Below, piece after piece: positions 1-11,556 of a stretch of 64,000 nucleotides of DNA. Both the position numbers and the translations under genes were made by a program. The stretch lies in NCBI GenBank assembly GCA_900169235.1, contig FWCC01000318.1:1-64000 (forward strand). Reading direction: 5' to 3'. Each line of letters begins with the position of its first letter. Within the stretch, counting starts at the first letter, position 1. Source of the DNA: Zarea fungicola (taxonomy: Eukaryota; Ascomycota; Sordariomycetes; Hypocreales; Cordycipitaceae). The notes below the pieces were generated by a model. That model was not told the origin of the DNA. It ran no database searches and was given only the letters and a program-made list of their open reading frames with translations.

Positions 1-620
1 GCACCTTTACCAGAGTTCTTCTATATACAGCGGGTGCTGCAATATTCAATTTTGCCACTGGCATGGCTATACTGCTTCGCCAATAGAAGGACTGCTCAAT
101 ACATCGTGATTCAAACACCTCTTTGGACGGCATTCGGTCTGTTCATCATTATCCTCTCAAGCGACACAACGGTCACTCGGAAAAATCAAACATGCGACAG
201 ACCAAACATCAGCCAGCGGCAAATTCCACGAGCTTAATGATTCTCTATACAAAAGAGCATTAACTTTTTCATCGTTTTCGACCTGTTCTCACCCTATCCA
301 AGATTCATGCAATAAACACAAAAAAAAAAAAAAAAACTCCCCTGATAACTTCTTTCCATCTTTGAGGGTATTCTGATTTTCATCTGGCTTCTTGACTTTT
401 CTTTGCAAATGGGTATAAGGCAGGGGATATATCCGTAGCCAGAGATAACTTCATATAAAAAACATAAACGTAACAATAACAGACCTGAAATTTGAAAACA
501 AAAGCAGTATAGACAAGGATGCGGCTTCATGCTGAAGTAAGCACTCTTGTCCGGGTATTCTTTGCGCCAAGGTATATTCAGCCAGGGTATTTGAATGTAG
601 GGGGATCTAGGTTGGGAAAT
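1..620. other. Left-edge non-coding stretch
   Basis: No protein-like frame is visible. The right part is presumably the 3' untranslated region of the KH-domain gene that ends at 621 on the minus strand. It carries an A17 run at 320-336. The short frames here have no recognisable composition or splice logic. Confidence 0.6.
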
Positions 621-3600
621 CTAACGGAAATGCCCACTAGGGGCGGGGTATCCAGAATTTATAGAATGGGAAGTAGAGGGGCGGCCGCTATCGCCAGATG
701 CGCGGGTGCCGTGTCTGGGGGTAGTGTCGCCAGCGAGCGGAACGCTGAGCTTGCTGTCGACAGGACCGAGAAGACGAACCCCCCAAGGGTTCTCCTCGTC
801 GGCGAGGTTGACACCACTGTCGTTCCAGGGGTTCCGATCGGCATTGAAGCTGCGAGTTGACTCAATCGAGATGAGAGATGACTTAGAAACGTTGCTGGAA
901 CCCTTGAAAAAACTACCATTGCCGGAGTGAGAACTGTTCTTTCTGCGATCCAGGAAGGATGACAGTGAAGTCATGCTGCCGGGTTTGCGAAGACGATCCA
1001 GAATGCTGCTTCGCTCACGAATAATTTCGGCACCGAAGCCGGTCTTCGTCGGTGTTTCGCTGCCAACAGATGACGGGGCATGTTGCAGAAGCTTTGAATC
1101 AAAATACTGCAGAGAATCCTCGAAGGAATCGGATTTGGGGCGGGGGATGGAGCCCTTGACAACTGTCGCATCGACAGCGGCAGTGGCAAATTGGGCCTCT
1201 AGGAAGTCCACTGCATCCCGCAGGCCGCCAGCGTTGTTGCGAGTGAAGCCCCAGATCAAGGTCACGGTGGGCTTACCATCCTCGGTGAGCTCCTCAGGAT
1301 TCTGGTGAACAGTCACATCGACCTCGTACTGCCTCTTGAGCTTAGGGACAAGGTCATGGGCGAAGTCGGGGGATTCGAGGAATTTGACCAGTTCAGGGCA
1401 ACGGGCAAATACAAGGTCATGCTTATCGGGAACCATGCCAAGGAACTCATCAACGCAGTGCGGAACTTGCCACTGGGGTCCAGTGACAGTGACCTCGTCG
1501 CTTGCCTGCTCAGTGCTAGGAAAGCTAATCTTGCAATTGAATTTTTGTTCAAGCTCGTCAATTTCAGAGAGACGGGCAATGAGCTCACGATGATAGAGGC
1601 GATCCACATTGACGATTTGAGACGTGTACTCGGAATCTGCTCGGTCGACCATCTCCAAGATCTCGTTCTTGACGGCATCCAAGTTCTGAGCGTTTCGAGC
1701 AGGGGTGCGACAAATGACATTATCAACCTTGAGATCATCATCTTCGCGACCCATACCGCCTCTATCCATGGCATTGGAGAACTTGACAAAAACAGAGTGT
1801 TTCTTCATGATCCTCTGGATATGTTGACCACCGATGCCGATGATTCTCTTATGATACTGGTCAGGAACGTGGAACGAAATCGAGGCGGGCATTTCCTGTT
1901 CTACCAGAGTCAGGCCTTGCTTCAAAGATTCATAGCTGGCTGCCATGACGTCAATGTTGAAGTTGTATTCGTTGAAGCCATCAAAGATTATTTGTACATT
2001 GCTTTGGCCCATAATCTTATTGATTTTGCCATTCTTCTTGCCGCTTACAAATTCCTTGTGCTCGTTGGCGAGCTCAATTTTAACCCGAATCTGGTATTGG
2101 GGCTGAGCGACGAAAGCAAAGTCCGAGATGACATTCAAAGCAGCCTTGACTGCATCATCAGACCCCGTGAGCGTGAAAGACATCTTATCAAAGGAGACAT
2201 CGGCATCCGAGTTGGCACAAATCTCACCCATCATGACCTGGGTATCCGCGGGACCAGGAAGCTGTCTAGCATCAGGCTGCTGCATGAACCAAGCAGCCGA
2301 GTAGAATTGACCAGCGAGGGACATGAGTTCACGAACTGTTCGTTCAACGGGCAATCCCTCACTTCCCTGAACCCTGACCATGGTACGCTGACAAGCCAAG
2401 GGGGGGAACATGATATAGGTGCCGTTGGCCTCTAGAACTTTGCGGACTTTGTCGAGACGGTCGAGCAGAATTGTGTCGATCTTGGGGGCCGGGATGTTGA
2501 CATCTTTAACGTAGAGACGAATACGAGCAACGGTTTCATGGAGCTTCTGCTTGGCGAGTTCAATGGCTTGGTGGGATTCACCAGTAATGTAAATTTCGTT
2601 CGGGTCACGGCGGTTCGCGTTGGGCGGGCAGTAACGATACATTTGAGAGAAGAGTGGCGGAAAATAGATAGCAGTTCCAGTTGAAGATTCGATGAGTTTG
2701 ATGTTCTTGCGGTGACGGCCGCAGACGAGCTGATGCAGCGAGAGCTCGACTCTTGTGGCATCGACAACACGGCCAAGCTTGAAACCAGTTAACACCTGAT
2801 ACATGTTGTAAGACAGATTTACTCTAGGGGAGTTTACCAAAGTGTCAATATGGATGAGGACGCGGGCCTTGGCATGCTCTGTTGACAAGATATCACCATA
2901 GATGGCAATTCTCCATCTTTGGTCCATACGCATCTCGGAGTCACCTGAAACACCATCAACCATGGGAGTCAGCTTAGGGCCGAGGAGGAAAATATCGACA
3001 CCGCAGAAGCTGGAGATGTAGTCGAGAGTTTCGATTACTGGCTTCTTAAGAACGCCCGCGTTCAAATCGCAGACAAGTTTGCCATCGATGTCGATAATTG
3101 TGCATCGCTATTGAGAACAAACGGTTAGGTCATAGCACGTACGGGCCATAATTACAGCAGATTTTTTCTTCTTGTTTTGGGGCATGCCATACCAGGGCGA
3201 TAGGGATCTCGTTAAGGATGGTTTCACGACTCTTGTTAACTAGCTCGGGAGAACCGGAAAGGCAGACCGTGGTGATTTGCTGAGCCCTGCCGTTTTTGGG
3301 GGCATTTGACATGACGTGGGCTTCGATAGGGAGAGGACCGTTAGAGAGGTCTCTACATAGACGATGCAGGTTCGCAAGGTTCTGGGCGTGCACCGGAAGT
3401 TCGTGAACCTGGACATCGTCGGGGGCATCTTCGGGATGGGTCCATCGGAGGACGGCATCGGCAGTAGAATGCAGAATATCTTCAGTATTCGGACCAGCGA
3501 GGTCGGTCGAGGATGGGTTATTGAACGAGTAGGTGATAGAGGCATCGGCGGCTTGGGGGTTAGCGAGGGCAGGGCCGGCTTGAGGCGTGTTCTTTGCATG

Positions 3601-3699
3601 AGTGCTCATAGGGTTGCCGGGCATGTTGGGACGGCCACTCATGCCGAAGTTGGGACTCATCCTCTCGGACCAGTGCCGCATATTTGCCAGTTTATTCAT
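621..3699 (-). CDS. Multi-KH-domain RNA-binding protein (vigilin / bicaudal-C-like)
   Basis: Two exons, complement(621..3107, 3193..3699), give about 997 residues. KH proteins bind single-stranded RNA and usually act on mRNA localisation, stability or translation in the cytoplasm. The clearest KH core is IIGIGGQHIQRIM near residue 591, with the canonical GxxG loop. A variant GKKNGKI...NVQIIF lies just before it (about 525-546), and further KH-like blocks include GRHRKNIKL...AIYFPP near 299. The N-terminal 40 residues (Met/Asn/Pro-rich) and the Ser-rich C-terminal 200 residues look disordered. The intron (85 nt) was placed at CTG|GTATGG and AATAG|CGA because this keeps frame and joins PIAL to RCTIIDIDG. 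A GTACGT further inside breaks the frame. The first in-frame ATG after the purine-rich (+ strand) leader is 3699. The family assignment is solid; the exact orthologue (for example yeast Scp160) is not established. Confidence 0.87.
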
Positions 3700-6600
3700 C
3701 TTAAACGAAAAGGATCCGAAAAAAAATTGCGAAGTAGGTAACAGCTTCCAGTTGGTGGAGGTCTGGTGTGCGAGAGCCAGCCAGTGACGGAACGAATAGC
3801 GGTGACAACTCAGAAGTGAACGACGTGTGGCAGCGTCAGACGGAGGGCGGATCAGGTGCAGAAAACGAATCTGTCGGGTTCGAGCGAGAGAGCGGCAGAG
3901 GGTATCGACAAAAGTACACTGAGGCAGGCACACCAATAGGGACCAGTTAACGGGTAAGGGGAGTGGGTATCTAGACACGAAACGAAGCTGGGGAAGAGGT
4001 TGGCAGAAAGAAAGATGAAAAAAGAAGGACCCTAGGGCGAGAAGAGAAGGAAGAGAGACTGAGGGGTTGGAGAGAATTGGTTGTGAAGCAATTCTATCCA
4101 GGAAACCTTTGGGAGAGGGAATAGTAAGTAGCAAGAAGGGTAGTAAGTTCAGTGGACTGTGCTGAGTGGGAAGAAAAAGGCCCAAGAGGAGCAGTTGAAC
4201 AGTTACTCCATAAGTATTGGGTAAGGTTGGAGGTGGAGTTTTTCTTGGGGGAACTAGGTAGAAGAATGAGGAGCAGCCACGCGAAGACAGGCGAATGAAA
4301 TCGAGCGAGTTAAGACAGAACTAGCGCAGCCAGTCAGTGTCAAGGAGACTTGCTACTGGCCTGTTGCAAGTGGATTTGAAATGGGATCCTTTGAGTCTGC
4401 AAAATAATACCAAGGAAGAGTTATTTAGTACCTAGAAGGACGTTTTATGGTATTACGAGCACGTACGCTACGGAGGTACATAAGTACCTAGGGGGACCTT
4501 CATTGGCACGTCCAGGGCCGGCAACACTTGGACAAGGCAACTAATAAATGGGGCTCTGGCTGCAGCTAGGGCGGTCGTGTTGGGTTGTTGTAAGCGGGGA
4601 CTGAGAGCTGAGCGCCTTTCCGGCTGCTGTCAGTGCATTTGTCTTGCTTGGCTGCTGGCTGACAGAGCATATGGCACCACAAGGAAGCTCCAGTCCGGTA
4701 CAACATCATAATCTGAATTGAACCATCGCATGTAGCTTCTTTCCAGATGCAATACACATAGTCCAATGGGCTTTGGGATGCGCCAAGATGTTAGTACATC
4801 GGCAACAGATAAACCCTTCTCTGTCGGCACCCCTGTACAACACTCGTTACAGTGGATGCCAGCAGGCAGTGCATGTGCGGGGCGGAGGCTACACAGGCAA
4901 CACAGGTACCTTCGTACTACCTAGTAACTAAAGTAAAAAACGGTACTAGTACCTTATTAGTACGCAACTCAAGTAGAACTAAAAGGTACCGACCAAGGTT
5001 GATAGACAGTCCGGTAACTACTAGGTATGAAGAAGCTACCTGTCTTCCGGTACTGGCTTCGGTCTCTTTTGAATGTCAGGCCACACTCCATGACAGAACG
5101 AATGCTAACAGAAGAGCAGAGCCACCCGAGCAACACACACAAGCACGCACGCGCGCATACACTAGGTACAAGACGGCCAAACTGGGTCGCCAGCCAGCAA
5201 AACCAACTCGAGCATATCGGGATAACAGACTTGCTGTACTCCTACAATTCATAGGTTTTTCGAGGAGAGGGCCAACCCCATCCTTCACCAACAAAACGAG
5301 GCTGCGTTCTGGCTGATCGGCTGGCATCAAGGAACAGGAAGAGACAAGGGTTCCAACTACTAGTAGTCCAGTATTGCAACTGAAAGCGGGCTCTTTTTTC
5401 CCACTGGACTTTGCGTGGTTTCTCACAGGCGATGCACTTCCCCGGTTAATACGTGGATACATACGCGTGGCTTGATAACATCTACTTACTTGGCATTGCA
5501 ATGCATATCTACCTATTTAGGTGCAGCCAGGTTTGGCCCAGGCGGCAGCTGCCTAACCAGCTCGCAGCTCCTCAGGATGCAACGATTCTGCAAAAGCTAT
5601 CAGTACTGTACAGGTACATTGCGGCCGATCATCACAAAACCCAAACTGCCACGCATGCACACCACATGCAGAGCCTGGCCCCTGTCTCCCAGTCCCAGCT
5701 GGCGGGGACACGGCTGTGCCTTCCAGCTCACCCACTGGTAGATCGGGTCTGTGAGTGCAGGTCTTGGTGGAACCGTCTCCAACGCCTCCTTTGCCTATGG
5801 CACCGTCTTGTCAGCACCTGAGCAAACTAACTCATCAGCGGGCCTGAAAATCGAAAGATAGGGAAACAAAAGCCAATTTCACACCTATACCATGTACGTT
5901 ATTGCCTCTGTTAATATTTCGTCGCATGCTATCCTTCTGTAAAGCAAAATGTCTCTCGCGTGCAGATCTAGCCAAGCTGCATGAAATCTCGCGCCATCTT
6001 GACTTGCTGACATAGCCCCAAAAACATTCTTATCGCTTGGCATTTGGTACGGAGTAACAACAGATTACGAGCACATGGTCTGCGCTATTTCCAAATCTGT
6101 TGAATCCAGGATCACCAACCCACCACTACTCCGCACAAACGACTGCTGAGCTTTCGCCGAATTAATTCTAGCTCGGCCAAGCCAGGTTACTTACCTAACG
6201 TAAATATGTTCATGATCCTCTCAGATACGAGAGAGGAGACAGGCAATTCGACTGCAAAGGCGTCTTTCCGATACAAGCCACGACGGCGAAAATCGTAGCC
6301 TCACAACCTGCTTTGGGAGTTTTGTCAGTACCTCACAGCCAATTGGTTTTTGGTACAGTGGTGTGGCGTCCTGAATGCGGCTACGGCTACGGACTTGTTT
6401 CGCACCCGCGTTACACTCCCACCAGTGCCACCACCCAAACGCTGGGTATTTTCAAACGAAGAAACACAATGTCTCCAATATAAAAGGAAATCGGGCAGAT
6501 CAAGTAGTGCTTTCCCTCCACAGGCCTATAATGATATGTGCCCCTTGCTACATTTGATATGCAAACACAGCTTATTTTCCTTGTCTCAGCCCTCTCCCTT

Positions 6601-7176
6601 GCGCAGCGCTCGCGGGTTGTCCCCATTGTTGACACTGAATCTCGACTACCCCTGAGATCTTGACACTTTATCTATCGTCCCGAGGGGGGGATACATGTTC
6701 ATTATGGCTGGAACTACAGTTTTTGGCTGACCGCTGCAGCCCTTGCAGTGTTCATCACCTCTTCAAGGGGCAGGCCACTGCAAACATTACCTAAATTAAG
6801 AAGCCAAGGAGTATTTAAAGCCAAATCAGCAATGATAAATATCGAGTCGATACTTCGTACTCTGTAGCGTATGTTGATCCGGCAGTAGGACACTCATGCT
6901 TTCAAGGACACAAGACATGTCGCGGCGCCGTCTGTTCAAAGCGAAACACGGGTCTTGCCGCCGCTGCCACCAAGGCCTTCACCAGCATTCACCAGACCTG
7001 CCGCTGTACTCTACCATTTGGCGTATGCATTATGTATTCCATGACACATGTGCCTGTATTTATTACATGCACATCTCAGTACGCCTAATGTATATCGACA
7101 ATTTTTGTGAGCCTTCAAGCAGCTCACATCAGCCGCATCTCCATCATCCACATACACCTATAATACTCTCCACGAA
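3700..7176. other. Long gene-free interval upstream of the KH gene
   Basis: The part next to the KH gene (3700-4350) is strongly purine-rich on the plus strand, so the KH transcript would have a CT-rich leader, typical of fungal constitutive promoters. From about 4420 to 5040 it is crowded with short AGTACCT / GGTACC / ACTAGTACC words. A (CA)n-like stretch (ACACACAAGCACGCACGCG) lies near 5140. A TACGGAGTA word occurs at 6048-6056. Frames of up to 154 codons exist but look random and lack splice partners. The right end is the 3' flank of the next minus-strand gene. Confidence 0.6.
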
Positions 7177-9588
7177 TTATCGGAAACTATCTGACCGATT
7201 TCCGCGTCCATACATAGGGTCTTGACCCGGTGCGCCCCGAGAGCTCGTTCCCTCATTTGCTGCTGTTGCCGCAAACCCACCACTACCACCTTCTCGCTGT
7301 ACCAGGCCTTGGCTAGTCGGCCACGGCCCGTACCTCTTAATCCCAGACAGTGGTAAACTGCTGTCAATGCCATAAATTACTCCAGATGCTTCAGGCCTCA
7401 CACCCGAAGTATGCCCATACGGCCCTAAGCCACTGGAAATTCGTGTTTGCTCAGCCGGGTGCATACTTGACGCCCTGCTAATGTACTCTCGACCACCGTC
7501 TGCATATGCTCTGTGCTCCTGTGATCTCACCTGAACAAACTCCCCAGAAGCCGCCAGTGGTCGTGCAGAGAACTCCCGATACCGCCCTTCTCTATTATCA
7601 AAGGTCATGTACTCGGGCTGGGTTATTATTCGTCGTGGTGCGCTGTACGGCGAGGCCGGCTGTGCGAACATATAACCTCGTTCTTCGAGAGGACCCTGTC
7701 CTTGGTATCGCGAAACTGGTTGCGGCGGAGCTCGCTCATACACCCGCTCTGTTTCAACCGGTAACGGGGAGAGTGCAATGGAGTGACGGATGATCTGCGT
7801 TGCAGGTTCATAATATTCACGTCCATATGCGTCAACCAGTATCCTAGCTGGCTGAGACCTAGCGGATTCGTGAAAAGTATCACCTTCAGGAAGTACGCTG
7901 TACCGGGTTGCCTGCGGAGGGCTTCTATAGGACAGTGGACTATCTTGATACGCGTCATGACGGCTCACAATCTGCTGGACAGGTCTGGAAATGTGCGATC
8001 CACGCGAGTATTCGTAAGGCAATGCTGGCTGCGAAACGTATTCCCGTCTATAACCATCATCAGTCATCACATGCTCAGTGACATACTCTCTCGATACTCT
8101 AGCGCTGGTGGGGATGCCGTCCCCCGTCGCAGAGTGTACACCACTGCCCTCGTATCCAGTGGGTGGCTGTTCTTGCCGATATGAGGGCTGCTGGGGCCCT
8201 TCATTTCCATTGACCGGAGCGCTTGGCATCGCCGGGTCGTACGCCATTTCATCAAAGGCGGTATTTCGGCTTTGAGGTTTTAAATGCCGTTGGCGTTTGT
8301 TTGGTCGAAGATATGACGGCCCGACAACGGGAGACGGTGATCGAGGTTCCGATTTGATATGCTGTGGGCTATTCTCAAACGATTGTGGGTTGTCCAAGCC
8401 TTGTCTGTCTGACTTCCTCTTCTTCCTTCTATTTTTGCGTCGATTCTGCCCACCCTGAGACGAGCTCTCTGGGCTAGTTCTAGAACCTGGCTCGCTTCGT
8501 AAAGCTGCCACCTGAGCTGGTGCACCGATGTTTGAGGCAACATTATGTACGTTTCCGTACAGACCAGGGATTGCGCTAGGCTGCGGACGCTGGACTGACT
8601 GAGTGACTGCTTCCCGGTTCTTGCCTTGAAGCAGAGGTGAAGGAGGGTGCAGGTCCGCATAAGAGGACGGCTGCGTGGGACCTGGCCCTGAGGCTGGAGT
8701 CTGCGTCGCAGCTACGAGTCTGCTCACTAGACCAGATGCAACTGGTGTGGTACTAATTGACTGGCCCGAGGACGCACCTGTTTTGTCAACATGATTGTTC
8801 AAACCTCGAGGCTTGCTCGGCCTCTGCGTAACTAAAGGGCTCTCGTCAAGCTCCCCATATGATCGGAGCTGGCGCTGCTCGTTACCAGTGCGTCGCTCCT
8901 GGTGGATGTTCGCAGCCGAGGCTGGCGCGCCTGACAGCGGTTGGACCGAACTAACAGGTGCCGGGGCGGCGACAACAGCTGGCGCGGGTTGGAATTCGGG
9001 GGTATCGTGTTGCGAGGAATAAAAGGTATTGTCATCAAATGAGTCATTCTCTGCCGCATTACCACTGCTGACGACCTCTTCTACCAAGTCAAAGGTCTGT
9101 TCTGGCACCTTGAGTAGGGCTGCGGCAAGAATAGCAGAAGCATTGATCCCGTCCTGGGGCACTGCACAGGCTTGCTTGCCATGACGGTTCTGCTGTAACT
9201 CATCTCGCAACTCCTGCTCTATTTTTATTCTTCGTAGTTGCAGCTCAGCGCACAGGACCCTGTCGGATTGTGACAGTATTATCGAATGAGACACAACCGG
9301 GGGAATCGCGCGTAAATCGGTCAACGGTTGTCCTACAGCGTGCTGTACATTGGAAGCAAATGCTTGGTTATTTTGGGCCGGCAGACCGCCCGCCCTGGAT
9401 TCATTTCTAACATTCAGTGAGGGGGGGGATGGGGCACTGTTTCTCAGTGAATCCGGGAGCTGGAAGGTAGCATGTTTACCCGCGAGTATCTCATCGCGAA
9501 AGCGAATGATTCTCTCGTACTGTTGAAGGGCATGCGCCTCGGTTTCTTGCAGGCCTGCAGCTGCGACGCCATCAATAACCGTGGCCAT
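7177..9588 (-). CDS. Hypothetical protein, 803 residues, largely disordered, basic, with REY repeats
   Basis: A single open frame gives 803 residues from the ATG at 9588. I do not recognise the family. The N-terminus (VIDGVAAAGLQETEAHALQQ and on to about residue 60) is predicted helical and looks like the only conserved-type segment; a second helical piece (about 110-160, rich in RRIKIEQELRDEL-like sequence) follows. The middle is Pro/Ser/Gln-rich. A lysine/arginine block, NRRKNRRKKRKSDR, near the middle is a strong candidate nuclear localisation signal, which suggests a nuclear role. The C-terminal third repeats a short Arg-Glu-Tyr motif (SREYVTEH, RREYVSQP, GREYYEPA, YREFSARP, GREYISRA) within a Tyr/Arg/Pro-rich sequence, a composition seen in RNA-binding or condensate-forming proteins. 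That role is inference. No intron is needed. Confidence 0.75.
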   Translation of the reverse strand: MATVIDGVAAAGLQETEAHALQQYERIIRFRDEILAGKHATFQLPDSLRNSAPSPPSLNVRNESRAGGLPAQNNQAFASNVQHAVGQPLTDLRAIPPVVSHSIILSQSDRVLCAELQLRRIKIEQELRDELQQNRHGKQACAVPQDGINASAILAAALLKVPEQTFDLVEEVVSSGNAAENDSFDDNTFYSSQHDTPEFQPAPAVVAAPAPVSSVQPLSGAPASAANIHQERRTGNEQRQLRSYGELDESPLVTQRPSKPRGLNNHVDKTGASSGQSISTTPVASGLVSRLVAATQTPASGPGPTQPSSYADLHPPSPLLQGKNREAVTQSVQRPQPSAIPGLYGNVHNVASNIGAPAQVAALRSEPGSRTSPESSSQGGQNRRKNRRKKRKSDRQGLDNPQSFENSPQHIKSEPRSPSPVVGPSYLRPNKRQRHLKPQSRNTAFDEMAYDPAMPSAPVNGNEGPQQPSYRQEQPPTGYEGSGVHSATGDGIPTSARVSREYVTEHVMTDDGYRREYVSQPALPYEYSRGSHISRPVQQIVSRHDAYQDSPLSYRSPPQATRYSVLPEGDTFHESARSQPARILVDAYGREYYEPATQIIRHSIALSPLPVETERVYERAPPQPVSRYQGQGPLEERGYMFAQPASPYSAPRRIITQPEYMTFDNREGRYREFSARPLAASGEFVQVRSQEHRAYADGGREYISRASSMHPAEQTRISSGLGPYGHTSGVRPEASGVIYGIDSSLPLSGIKRYGPWPTSQGLVQREGGSGGFAATAANEGTSSRGAPGQDPMYGRGNRSDSFR

Positions 9589-10503
9589 GATTGCGTCCGC
9601 GATCAAGACAAGTCTGCGCAAGTTCTATGCTTAGAATAGAATGCCTCTCTGGCTTGTCGGCTCGTTGATCGCGTGGTTCTCACGCGGGACAAGAGTGGCG
9701 AAAAAGGGCAAGGGCGACCTCTGTCGCTGCTCTTGCCCAAGGAGTTGCACGATAGGGTAACAGGCAGCTGTCGCGTCAAAGAACATCCAAAAGGACTCTG
9801 CGCAGGCTACGTTGGAACGCGACAAAGCATGGTGCTCGCCTGCTTCCTTGTTTTGTTTCTTGTTTCCCTGTTGGGCTTTGGCAGGTCTGAAAGTCGATTA
9901 ATTTCGGTTCGGGGTTGGATATCCACCAGGTTTCAGGCGGTGAGTGGTGTAGTATGGCAGAAGCAAGCATGTGGTTCCGCCACCTACAGACAGAGTTCGT
10001 GACAGCGAACATGATCACCTCTGTGTGTCAAGGGCGTGAGTTTCATGGCCCGTTTCTGCTGTCTAAAGTTCAAGGAGGCTAGTAGATATACCTTTGTCTA
10101 TTTCTTCTCGAATTCATGTCGTCTGCGGAAAGTTTCACGAACTGGCGCGGCGGGGCCCAATGTGACTGGCCGGCCAGCGGGCCGAAGTGGCAATGAGTCA
10201 AAGCCTGTCAAACAACATTCGCCCTAGATCTACACTGTAGCTTTCCAACACTCCCTACAGCCAGTTAAATAGATTCGCATCCGCGAAACCGTTCTTGTGA
10301 TTTGACATTCCATTTTCAAATTCATATCCTTTTGTATTACATCGGCCCCGCAGAACTTTAGTTCAATCTCGGCGCAAGACGATTGCAACAGACTTCTGAG
10401 TATGCCTTCCCACGCATCCACCACTACTCGAACATCACGCAGCCTTGCTGACAGGATACGGCTGTACAAGTCTGCCTTTCAACAGTATCGAAACCTGTGC
10501 AAT
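9589..10503. promoter_or_regulatory. Divergent intergenic region (hypothetical protein / HAD gene)
   Basis: About 0.9 kb separates the start codons of two divergently transcribed genes, so both promoters lie here. I see no clear TATA box or other defined element. The reading frames inside are not protein-like. Confidence 0.6.
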
Positions 10504-11381
10504 ATGACTTTTACCAACGGAAACAGGTCGAGTCTGCCTGTCCTGTTCTTGTATGATACTACTTGACCACATCGTCTTTGATACGAACCCGGCCCTAACT
10601 GAGCATTGGTAGCGACATCGACAATTGCCTATATGACCGAAGTATGTTAACAAAACATATGAAAATAGCTGAATTCTAACAAGATATAGGTAACAAAGTC
10701 CAGGAGCTTATGTCTGAGCTCATTGACAGATACTTCTCAGATCATTTGAGTTTACCTTGGGAGGAAGCCGTGCGTCTGCACAGCGAGTACTACACAAACT
10801 ACGGCCTTGCCATTGAGGGCCTCGTGCGGCATCATGAGATTGACCCCATGGATTATAACGCCAAGGTTGATGACGCTCTTCCACTGGAGTCAGTCATCAA
10901 GCCAAACCATGAACTGCGACAGCTGCTCCAGGATATCGACAGAAGTAAGGTCAGGCTATGGCTCTTTACCAATGCATACAAGACGCACGGTCAGCGCGTA
11001 GTTAACCTGCTTGGAATTGACGACCAGTTTGAGGGGTTGACATACTGTAACTATGCGTCTGTACCTTTTGTCTGTAAGCCGAGTGTTGAGAGCTACAAGA
11101 AAGCCATGCAAGAAGCGGGCGTCGAGGACCTGGCAGACTGCTACTTTGTTGGTGAGTCGTGACGACGGTTCAAATAGATTCCAGTGAAGCGTCAAGGGAC
11201 TAATTGAAATAAAACAGACGATTCTTTCAGCAACTGCCAAAAGGCTCGGGAGTTTGGATGGACCGCTGCGCACTTGGTTGAGGAGGGCGTCAAGCAGCCC
11301 TCCACAAAGGCGTCGCAATTCCAGATCAAGCATCTGAACGAGCTGCGCGACGTCTACCCTCAATTTTTTAAGCAGAACTAA
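10504..11381 (+). CDS. HAD-superfamily pyrimidine 5'-nucleotidase-like (SDT1/PHM8 type)
   Basis: Four exons, join(10504..10550, 10613..10641, 10690..11151, 11218..11381), encode 233 residues. Members of this family are cytosolic magnesium-dependent phosphatases that remove phosphate from nucleoside monophosphates; the yeast relatives are Sdt1 and Phm8. HAD motif I is FFDIDNCLY, with the nucleophile and general-acid aspartates at residues 17 and 19. Motif II is LWLFTNAY, the motif III lysine sits in VCKPSVESYKKA, and motif IV is CYFVDDS. The first intron splits motif I (TT|C GAC), the second follows CLYDR, and the third splits the aspartate codon of VDD. All three use GTATGA, GTATGT or GTGAGT donors and keep frame, which strongly supports the model. 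The start at 10504 gives a short leader typical of the family. The gene converges on MED21, with 175 nt between stop codons. Confidence 0.9.
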
Positions 11382-11556
11382 GCTACAGTTTCGGATTTGA
11401 ATGCAGTAGACGGCTAGAATAGATGGGAAGAAATAAATTTGGAAATAAAGACTAAATAATAAATTCATTGTCGGACATGCGCTCTGCATGGCCACCACAA
11501 CTCCTCGCTATGCTATACAAAAATGACCAGAACAGGAAAGTTTCCCAAGTAGAAAT

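Noticed and set aside
1305..2435. 376-codon plus-strand frame
   Set aside because: It lies entirely antisense to the KH-domain gene, has no family features, and is the mirror of that gene's codon use.
3108..3142. Alternative GTACGT donor in the KH gene
   Set aside because: It would make a 35-nt intron and put the second exon out of frame; the GTATGG donor at 3192 keeps frame and fits the family.
4852..5316. 154-codon plus-strand frame
   Set aside because: Low-complexity Thr/Arg/Ala sequence overlapping a repeat-word cluster and a CA-rich stretch; overlapped by an equally long opposite frame.
10710..11162. Start of the HAD protein at the ATG at 10710
   Set aside because: This loses the FFDID catalytic motif, which is present in two short upstream exons with good splice sites.
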